Below are positions 58,650-64,000 of a stretch of DNA of 64,000 nucleotides, piece by piece. Source of the stretch: an uncultured Flammeovirgaceae bacterium (lineage in GTDB: Bacteria > Bacteroidota > Bacteroidia > Cytophagales > Cyclobacteriaceae); contig CAKZYA010000002.1 of the NCBI GenBank assembly GCA_937883755.1, positions 1 to 64,000 on the forward strand, given 5' to 3'. The notes beneath the pieces are model-generated. The model saw nothing but the letters and a program-made list of their open reading frames with translations. It searched no databases and was not told the origin of the DNA. Both the position numbers and the translations under genes were made by a program. Positions within the stretch are counted from its first letter, which is position 1. Every line of letters starts with the position of its first letter.

Positions 58650-59226
58650 TATTACCGCTATTATCTACTTTTTCAACTTGCATATAGTTCAGCTCTACCG
58701 GAGTGTTACGACCAAAAATCTTCACCATTACCTTCAATTTCCGGCGCTCTTCAAATATTTCTTCAATATTACCGATGAACCCACTAAATGGTCCATCCAT
58801 CACTTTTACCTCCTCACCAACAATGTAAGGAGTATCCATCTTGATATCTTCTTCATCAGCCTCATCTACCCGACCTAAAATCCGGTTGATCTCTGACTCA
58901 CGCAGAGGCACTGGCGGTTCCTGCGAGCGAGCAGTACTGGTTCCTTTAGCACTCAAAAACCCAATCACATTGGGAACGTTGTTAATCATATGAAGCACTT
59001 CGCCGTTCTTCAGGTCAGCTGATACCAGAATATACCCTGGAAAGAACTGACGTTCTCGCACTCGCTTCTTTCCATTCCGCATCTCCATTACCTTCTCCGA
59101 AGGAATAATCACCTGGGGCACAAAATCTTCTAGTTTGTTCACCTTGATCTCATGCTCGAGGTACTCTCGTACCTTGCGCTCTTTTCCGCTAACTGCCCGT
59201 ATTACATACCATTTAGGATCTGCCAT
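58642..59226 (-). CDS. nusG: Transcription termination/antitermination factor NusG
   Basis: A 194-residue elongation factor that binds the RNA polymerase clamp and couples to S10 or Rho. The NGN domain ([46 protein letters not shown]) and the C-terminal KOW domain ([20 protein letters not shown]) are present. The start is 16 bases after secE. Confidence 0.97.
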   Translation of the reverse strand: MADPKWYVIRAVSGKERKVREYLEHEIKVNKLEDFVPQVIIPSEKVMEMRNGKKRVRERQFFPGYILVSADLKNGEVLHMINNVPNVIGFLSAKGTSTARSQEPPVPLRESEINRILGRVDEADEEDIKMDTPYIVGEEVKVMDGPFSGFIGNIEEIFEERRKLKVMVKIFGRNTPVELNYMQVEKVDNSGNNG

Positions 59227-59242
59227 AATCTTTCAGCGTTTC

Positions 59243-59434
59243 TTAGAATGCGTTATAAAACCATTTCATCGCATTTTCAAAGCCGAGATCAATGACTCCA
59301 ATCAGTAATGCAAAGATTAATGAAGCTACCAGTACCAAGAACGAGCTTCTCTGCAGGGAAGAGTAAGAGGGCCAAGTAACCTTTTCACTCATCTCTTGGT
59401 AAGAGGCTCGGATAAATTCAACAACATTATTCAT
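59243..59434 (-). CDS. secE: Preprotein translocase subunit SecE
   Basis: A 63-residue single-span protein, the short form of SecE. An amphipathic helix (EFIRASYQEMSEKVTWPSYS) with the conserved WPS leads into one membrane helix (FLVLVASLIFALLIGVIDLG). It clamps SecY, encoded at 33937. It lies 19 bases downstream of tRNA-Trp and 16 before nusG, the standard arrangement. Confidence 0.95.
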   Translation of the reverse strand: MNNVVEFIRASYQEMSEKVTWPSYSSLQRSSFLVLVASLIFALLIGVIDLGFENAMKWFYNAF

Positions 59435-59453
59435 AATGAATGCTTCATTTTAG

Positions 59454-59526
59454 CACGGGCGGTAAGATTCGAACTCACGACCTACGGTTTTGGAGACCGT
59501 TGCTCTACCAGCTGAGCTACACCCGT
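59454..59526 (-). tRNA. tRNA-Trp (CCA)
   Basis: A 73-base cloverleaf with a 7-bp acceptor stem (ACGGGTG/CGCCCGT, one G-T pair), D-arm AGCTC..GAGC, anticodon stem ACGGT/ACCGT with loop CTCCAAA (anticodon CCA) and T-loop GTTCGAATC. The 3' CCA is not encoded. It lies between tuf and secE. Confidence 0.97.
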
Positions 59527-59552
59527 TTGAGAAATATGAAATGAGAAACAGA

Positions 59553-59586
59553 AAATATGAGACAAGAACCTTCTTATCTCATATTT
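59553..59586 (-). repeat. Long AT-rich hairpin between tuf and tRNA-Trp
   Basis: AAATATGAGA at 59553-59562 pairs with TCTCATATTT at 59577-59586; inside, after one mismatch, AAGAA pairs with TTCTT around CC. The total is 15 paired positions in a 34-base element. On the minus strand it is followed by TCTGTTTC, so termination would be weak. Flanking text contains further variants of ATATGAGA. It may mark a processing site releasing tRNA-Trp. Confidence 0.6.
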
Positions 59587-59603
59587 CATATCTCATATTT
59601 TTT

Positions 59604-60791
59604 TTAGTCTGTAATTTCAGTTACCTGACCTGCACCTACAGTACGACCACCTTCGCGAATCGCAAATCGTAATCCTTTCTCCATTGCTACGGGTGCAATC
59701 AGTTCTACTGAAATAGAAACGTTATCACCAGGCATTACCATCTCTACGTTTTCTGGCAATGAAATCTCACCAGTTACGTCAGTGGTACGGAAGTAGAATT
59801 GCGGGCGGTACTTTTTAAAGAAAGGAGTGTGACGACCACCTTCCTCTTTGGAAAGCACATATACCTCAGCTTTAAACTTCGCGTGAGGAGTTACTGAGCC
59901 AGGCTTGGCAATTACCATCCCCCTACGGATATCAGTTTTTTCAATGCCACGCAGTAGTAACCCTACGTTATCTCCAGCTTCACCTCGGTCAAGAATTTTA
60001 CGGAACATCTCAACTCCAGTCACAGTAGACTTTAAGTTTTCAGCACCCATCCCTAAAATATCAACAGGATCACCCGAGTTGATTACTCCACGCTCAATAC
60101 GGCCAGTAGCTACAGTTCCTCGTCCAGTGATTGAGAATACATCCTCAACAGGCATCAAGAAATCAAGGTCAACCAGACGCTCCGGCATTGGAATGTACTC
60201 ATCTACCGCGCTCATCAACTCATCAACTTTCTCAACCCACTGAGCTTCGCCATTCAAGGCTCCTAAAGCCGAACCTTGGATTACCGGAATGTCATCGCCA
60301 GGGAATTCGTAGAAAGAAAGCAATTCACGAATTTCCATTTCTACTAGCTCCAGTAGCTCAGCATCATCTACCAAGTCTACTTTATTCATAAATACTACGA
60401 TAGCCGGCACACCAACTTGACGAGCCAATAGGATATGCTCGCGAGTTTGAGGCATTGGACCATCAGTAGCTGCTACTACTAAGATAGCACCATCCATCTG
60501 CGCCGCACCAGTAACCATGTTCTTTACGTAGTCAGCGTGACCTGGGCAGTCAACGTGAGCGTAGTGACGGTTCTCAGTTTGGTATTCAACGTGAGAAGTG
60601 TTAATGGTAATACCCCGTTCTTTTTCTTCCGGAGCATTATCAATAGATGCAAAGTCTTTTAATTCTGCTAGACCTTTTCCAGCCAATACGGTGGTGATAG
60701 CAGCAGTTAACGTTGTCTTACCGTGGTCAACGTGACCGATAGTACCGATATTCAAGTGCGGTTTGGAACGGTCAAAGGTTTCTTTAGCCAT
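59604..60791 (-). CDS. tuf: Elongation factor Tu
   Basis: A 395-residue GTPase delivering aminoacyl-tRNA to the ribosome. G1 is [11 protein letters not shown]3 is [12 protein letters not shown]4 is NKVD and G5 is GSALGAL; the effector region is [15 protein letters not shown]. Domains 2 and 3 are complete ([34 protein letters not shown]). It is the only EF-Tu gene in the window. It sits between tRNA-Thr and tRNA-Trp and is presumably cotranscribed with the tRNAs. Confidence 0.99.
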   Translation of the reverse strand: MAKETFDRSKPHLNIGTIGHVDHGKTTLTAAITTVLAGKGLAELKDFASIDNAPEEKERGITINTSHVEYQTENRHYAHVDCPGHADYVKNMVTGAAQMDGAILVVAATDGPMPQTREHILLARQVGVPAIVVFMNKVDLVDDAELLELVEMEIRELLSFYEFPGDDIPVIQGSALGALNGEAQWVEKVDELMSAVDEYIPMPERLVDLDFLMPVEDVFSITGRGTVATGRIERGVINSGDPVDILGMGAENLKSTVTGVEMFRKILDRGEAGDNVGLLLRGIEKTDIRRGMVIAKPGSVTPHAKFKAEVYVLSKEEGGRHTPFFKKYRPQFYFRTTDVTGEISLPENVEMVMPGDNVSISVELIAPVAMEKGLRFAIREGGRTVGAGQVTEITD

Positions 60792-60853
60792 GTTAAAATA
60801 CAGTTTCAGTGATGAATATGTAACGAAAAAAGGGAAAGCCCCATAAACGTTTG

Positions 60854-60925
60854 AGCCAACGACGAGATTTGAACTCGTGACCTCTTCCTTACCAAGGAAG
60901 CGCTCTACCCCTGAGCTACGTCGGC
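60854..60925 (-). tRNA. tRNA-Thr (GGT)
   Basis: A 72-base cloverleaf. The acceptor stem GCCGACG/CGTTGGC has one G-T pair; the anticodon stem CTTCC/GGAAG holds loop TTGGTAA (anticodon GGT); the T-loop is GTTCAAATC. CCA is not encoded. It lies 62 bases before tuf. Confidence 0.96.
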
Positions 60926-60932
60926 CGCTCTA

Positions 60933-60983
60933 ATAATGATTAATGAATGATGATTAATAAGATAGTTAGTCATTAATCATTAT
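60933..60983. repeat. 14-bp perfect AT-rich hairpin between tRNA-Gly and tRNA-Thr
   Basis: ATAATGATTAATGA at 60933-60946 pairs perfectly with TCATTAATCATTAT at 60970-60983 around a 23-base loop. It fills most of the spacer and resembles the hairpin at 61080-61131. Confidence 0.75.
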
Positions 60984-61002
60984 CACATTAGTCATTAAAA
61001 AG

Positions 61003-61075
61003 AGCGGGAGACGGGTCTCGAACCCGCAACCTACAGCTTGGAAGGCTGTCGCTCTACCAATTGAGCTACTCCCGC
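61003..61075 (-). tRNA. tRNA-Gly (TCC)
   Basis: A 73-base cloverleaf with perfect acceptor stem GCGGGAG/CTCCCGC, anticodon stem ACAGC/GCTGT and loop CTTCCAA (anticodon TCC), and T-arm GCGGGTTCGAGACCCGT. CCA is not encoded. It is flanked by AT-rich hairpins on both sides. Confidence 0.97.
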
Positions 61076-61079
61076 TTAT

Positions 61080-61131
61080 TAATGATTGATGAGCAATGAC
61101 GAATGAACAATAAAGTAGTCATCAATCATTA
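61080..61131. repeat. 13-bp perfect AT-rich hairpin between tRNA-Tyr and tRNA-Gly
   Basis: TAATGATTGATGA at 61080-61092 pairs perfectly with TCATCAATCATTA at 61119-61131 around a 26-base loop. Arm sequence and spacing are near-copies of the hairpin at 60933-60983, with compensating changes in the two arms. Confidence 0.75.
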
Positions 61132-61214
61132 TTCACCAGTCATCAGTATCTTGCTGCGTCTGATCTAACACCACCCCTTCGGGAAAAATTCGTCTCAGAT
61201 TCAGATTTTAGCAG

Positions 61215-61295
61215 TGGGGAGAGAAGGATTCGAACCTTCGAAGCCGAAGCAACGGATTTACAGTCCGTCCCATTTGACCGCTCTGGAATCTCCCC
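61215..61295 (-). tRNA. tRNA-Tyr (GTA)
   Basis: An 81-base class II tRNA with acceptor stem GGGGAGA/TCTCCCC, anticodon stem ACGGA/TCCGT and loop CTGTAAA (anticodon GTA), a variable arm (GCTTCGGC region) and T-loop GTTCGAATC. It is the first gene after the consensus promoter at 61360-61390. Confidence 0.96.
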
Positions 61296-61359
61296 CAAAA
61301 ACTCCATGTATAAAAACAGCAGAAAAGGCATATTTTCTCCACTATTTTTAATGGAAGGG

Positions 61360-61390
61360 CAAAAGTAAGGTCTTTTTCTATATATTCAAA
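61360..61390 (-). promoter_or_regulatory. Promoter of tRNA-Tyr-Gly-Thr-tuf-tRNA-Trp-secE and following genes
   Basis: TTTG (complement of 61387-61390), 19 bases, then TACTTTTG (complement of 61360-61367) is a full Bacteroidota promoter, 65 bases before the tRNA-Tyr 5' end. Confidence 0.8.
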
Positions 61391-61431
61391 TGATAGTTCA
61401 AAAGAAATTGGAAAAAATCTATTGAATCTTT

Positions 61432-64000
61432 TTAATAAGTATGCGACTGATATAGAGCCTTAAGTCGCTCATCCTGCTCACCCTCCTGAATGGATTGAAG
61501 CAAACTATTAACCTCCGGTTGATCACTGAAGAATAGTAGTCCGCGATAGGCGGTCAACCTTATGTAATATTGAGGATGATTTCGGGCTTGATCGGCTAAG
61601 AGCTGGATGCCCTGTTGGGCAGACTCACCTTCATCAGTGACAGTTAGATACTGAGCCAGATAATTTAAAAAATAGTACAAAGTCTCATCAGATACTTCTG
61701 AAGATTTTTCTTCAAACCATTGGTACTGCCCCCCTACTTTCTCAGATACAAAGTAGTCAGCCAAAGCCATTACAGTATTAAAATTAGTAAATTCTCTGAA
61801 TTGGGAGAACTGCCCAGATTTATCAGTAGCCGATGTATTTGCGTAAGCCGCAATGGCAGTACCTGCCACAGCATAGCTAGAATCTTGCAAGGCATTCCGA
61901 AACAAAGCTTGATGCGTAGTTGGATCAACAGTTGCTAAGGCATTAATGGCATCAGCCCGAACTAGTGACTTAGTATCGGCTTGAGCTAATTCGGCAATCT
62001 TACTTAACAACTCACTGTTTTCTGCACTGACTTTTTCTTCCAGGGCATTAATCGCCAGTCTACGAATTATCCAGAAATCATCATTCAACGCTTCCGTTAA
62101 GATTTGGGATGTGACTTTAGCGGTAGAGTCGTTCACTAAGGCTTGCAAGCTAGCTAACTGATGTATAAAATAATCAGTATTACGAAATTGATACGCCCAC
62201 TCCTCTTCAGATTTGCTATGGGAAATCTCAGCTAGCAAAACTCCCTCAGTATCAAATAGCACTAACTGAGGAACAGTATCGAGAGCTATCTTAAACTCTT
62301 GGTAAGATTCGTTGAGCCACAGCTCATAATCAACCCGTTTATTATTTGCCCAAACAGCTACATCAACCGGAATCTGATAAATAGGCACATCATCAGTATC
62401 CTGCATCTGAGCGACTGCCAAGGTTAGCTTTCCATTCTCGTACTGCTGCTCTACCTCAAACACTGGATGACCAGAGTTCAGAAACCACTGATTGAAGAAC
62501 CAGTTGAGGTCTTGCCCAGTTACTTCTTCAAAGGCAATTCGGAGGTCGTGAATTTCTACTGAGGTGTAGGCGTGGCGGGTCAGGTACAATTTGAGTGCTG
62601 CAAAAAAGGCTTCATCGCCTACATAGTTGCGCAACATATGCAGTACCAAGCTCCCTTTGTCGTAGGAGTGACGATCAAACATATCTTCCTTATCCGAGTG
62701 GCGATAACGAATCAGATTAACCTTCTTATCTTCCGATTCAGCCAAATAGTTTTGTAGCTTTTCCCATCGGTCATAATCAGCTTCATCTTTGCCGTAGTAA
62801 TGCTCATTCCATAAGTATTCCCCATAGGTAGCAAACGACTCATTTAAGGGTAGATTGGCCCAAGACTCGCAGGTGACCAGATCACCAAACCAGTGATGAA
62901 ACAGTTCATGGGCAATAATATTATCCCAATGGTTATCGAGTAGCTCTCGGTCATCTACTAGCAGAGCATCGTAGAAAACAGAAGCAGTGGTGTTCTCCAT
63001 AGCACCGGAGACAAAATCTTGAACTATCACTTGAGAGTACTTAGACCAAGGGTACTCTACTCCGATCTTTTCTGAAAAGAATAACAGCATTTCAGGGGTC
63101 CGTCCGAAAATGTCGTCAGCGTACTCCGCGTAGGCTGAGTCAATGTAATAGTTAACCGCCATATCGTTCCACTGATCTTCTACTACGGCAAACTCCCCCA
63201 CTGCCATCATAAACAAATAAGGAGCGTGAGGCTGATCCATTTTCCAGTAATCGGTTCGTAGGGGGATAGGTTCGCTTTCTTCATCAATCTGCGAGTATAC
63301 CAGCGTTCCATTAGATAAGGTTACGTAGCGATCATCTACGGTAATAAACATTTCCTGGGTACAGCGTTCATTAGGGGCATCAATTGTGGGGAACCAGCGG
63401 GAACTGGCCTCGGTTTCACCCTGCGTCCAGATTTGGGGCGAAGGCTCATCAATAAAATATAGCCCTTTGTCCGATTTAATAGCCTCGCTCCCACCAGCTT
63501 CAAACTCATCAGGCTTAGCCGTGTAGTCAATTACTAGCCAATAGGATTCTTCGCGAGTGTAGGTTTTATCCAAGCTGATCTTTAGCAGTAAGTTATCATA
63601 TTCATACTCCAAAGGCTGTATCTCCTTGTCACCATCTTCCATTAAACCTACTGAATGAATATCAAAACCCTTGGCATCCAATGTGACCGTAGACTGAGGG
63701 TAGAAATAAGGTTCTAGTTGAAGGGTAGCTTTACCGTGTAAATGGTGTTTTTCCCAATCAAACTTTACTTCTAACTTAGTATGCAGCAGGTCGTGCTCCC
63801 GTACCTCTGAGGCCTGATAAGGTGGAATTTCCTCTTTTTCTATTTCCTCAGCTATCTCGGTGGGATCTACCGTAACCGTGTCTGATGCAACATTAGGATC
63901 AGATACATCGGCGGGTTGGGTAGCTGCTATTTGCTCCACTTTACAAGCTGAGAAGCTTAGGGTTAGCATACAAAGCCCAGCTAGCAAAACTTGATTGATG
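61432..64000 (-). CDS. M1-family metallopeptidase lipoprotein (5' end outside window)
   Basis: A secreted zinc aminopeptidase of the M1 (gluzincin) family, at least 851 residues. The reading frame runs off the right edge (codons for INQV precede a TTG at 63987), so the true start is a few codons outside. The lipobox is LSFSAC. The substrate motif GAMEN occurs in VSGAMENTTAS; the zinc site HELFHHW is encoded at 62890-62910 with the third ligand in LNESFATYGEYLW. The C-terminal third is helical, HEAT-like (AELAQADTKSLVRADAINAL). Family members trim N-terminal residues of peptides; anchoring outside the cytoplasm suggests nutrient peptide use. It has no visible partner and ends 42 bases from the tRNA promoter. 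Confidence 0.92.
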   Translation of the reverse strand, partial: INQVLLAGLCMLTLSFSACKVEQIAATQPADVSDPNVASDTVTVDPTEIAEEIEKEEIPPYQASEVREHDLLHTKLEVKFDWEKHHLHGKATLQLEPYFYPQSTVTLDAKGFDIHSVGLMEDGDKEIQPLEYEYDNLLLKISLDKTYTREESYWLVIDYTAKPDEFEAGGSEAIKSDKGLYFIDEPSPQIWTQGETEASSRWFPTIDAPNERCTQEMFITVDDRYVTLSNGTLVYSQIDEESEPIPLRTDYWKMDQPHAPYLFMMAVGEFAVVEDQWNDMAVNYYIDSAYAEYADDIFGRTPEMLLFFSEKIGVEYPWSKYSQVIVQDFVSGAMENTTASVFYDALLVDDRELLDNHWDNIIAHELFHHWFGDLVTCESWANLPLNESFATYGEYLWNEHYYGKDEADYDRWEKLQNYLAESEDKKVNLIRYRHSDKEDMFDRHSYDKGSLVLHMLRNYVGDEAFFAALKLYLTRHAYTSVEIHDLRIAFEEVTGQDLNWFFNQWFLNSGHPVFEVEQQYENGKLTLAVAQMQDTDDVPIYQIPVDVAVWANNKRVDYELWLNESYQEFKIALDTVPQLVLFDTEGVLLAEISHSKSEEEWAYQFRNTDYFIHQLASLQALVNDSTAKVTSQILTEALNDDFWIIRRLAINALEEKVSAENSELLSKIAELAQADTKSLVRADAINALATVDPTTHQALFRNALQDSSYAVAGTAIAAYANTSATDKSGQFSQFREFTNFNTVMALADYFVSEKVGGQYQWFEEKSSEVSDETLYYFLNYLAQYLTVTDEGESAQQGIQLLADQARNHPQYYIRLTAYRGLLFFSDQPEVNSLLQSIQEGEQDERLKALYQSHTY

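Noticed and set aside
61143-61331. Open frame of 62 codons covering tRNA-Tyr
   Set aside because: It is the translated tRNA and flanks; the cloverleaf explains the sequence.

Overview
The window is a chromosomal segment from a member of the Bacteroidota, most likely a Cytophagales-type marine or soil bacterium. The evidence is two proteins ending in type IX secretion (T9SS) C-terminal sorting domains, the Bacteroidota-specific order bamD - omega-like subunit - coaBC - DUF4835 - recN, an OstA-like protein, promoters of the TTG-N19-21-TAnnTTTG type instead of sigma-70 boxes, no Shine-Dalgarno pattern before the starts, and several TTG start codons. Genus cannot be fixed from sequence reading alone.

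Region 1 (1-9.9 kb) is mixed housekeeping: the 3' end of a PA14-repeat T9SS cargo protein cut by the window edge, a DnaQ-type exonuclease, gatB, a TlpA-like lipoprotein thioredoxin, a small lipoprotein, malate dehydrogenase, a cyclic-nucleotide-binding-domain protein without a DNA-binding domain, tilS and, divergent from it, a large OstA/LptA-like protein. Region 2 (9.9-15.2 kb, minus strand) is a carbohydrate cluster: TIM-barrel sugar isomerase/epimerase, split transketolase (N and C subunits), an odd lipoprotein with a methyltransferase-like fold, a zinc alcohol dehydrogenase and an SDR oxidoreductase. This is the only clearly accessory-looking region. Region 3 (15.5-21.5 kb, plus strand) holds a small T9SS cargo protein and the bamD-omega-coaBC-DUF4835-recN run. 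Region 4 (21.5-27.8 kb) has a rhomboid protease, an EEP-family nuclease/phosphatase, an acyl-CoA carboxylase beta subunit, Ppx/GppA, an Ldh2-type dehydrogenase, an outer-membrane beta-barrel protein and an FtsB/DivIC-like protein.

Region 5 (27.9-61.4 kb, all minus strand) is the information-processing superlocus. In transcription order it is tRNA-Tyr, tRNA-Gly, tRNA-Thr, tuf, tRNA-Trp, secE, nusG, rplK, rplA, rplJ, rplL, rpoB, rpoC, DUF3467; then rpsL, rpsG, fusA, rpsJ (terminator); then rplC through rplQ (S10, spc and alpha operons fused, with rpmJ, infA, secY and rpoA; terminator); then carA and eno. Promoters of the Bacteroidota type are visible before tRNA-Tyr, rpsL and rplC, and a promoter-like inverted repeat lies before rpsH. 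The window ends with the 5'-truncated gene of a secreted M1 metallopeptidase lipoprotein.

Most of the window is conserved core genome. I found no CRISPR array, prophage, transposase or obvious defence system. The points most worth a second look are the lipoprotein with a SAM-methyltransferase fold inside the split-transketolase cluster, the long acidic tail on ribosomal protein bL17, the hairpins in the tRNA/tuf and rpoB/rpoC spacers, the operator-like palindrome in the acyl-CoA carboxylase promoter, and the shared promoter decamer of rplC and rpsH.
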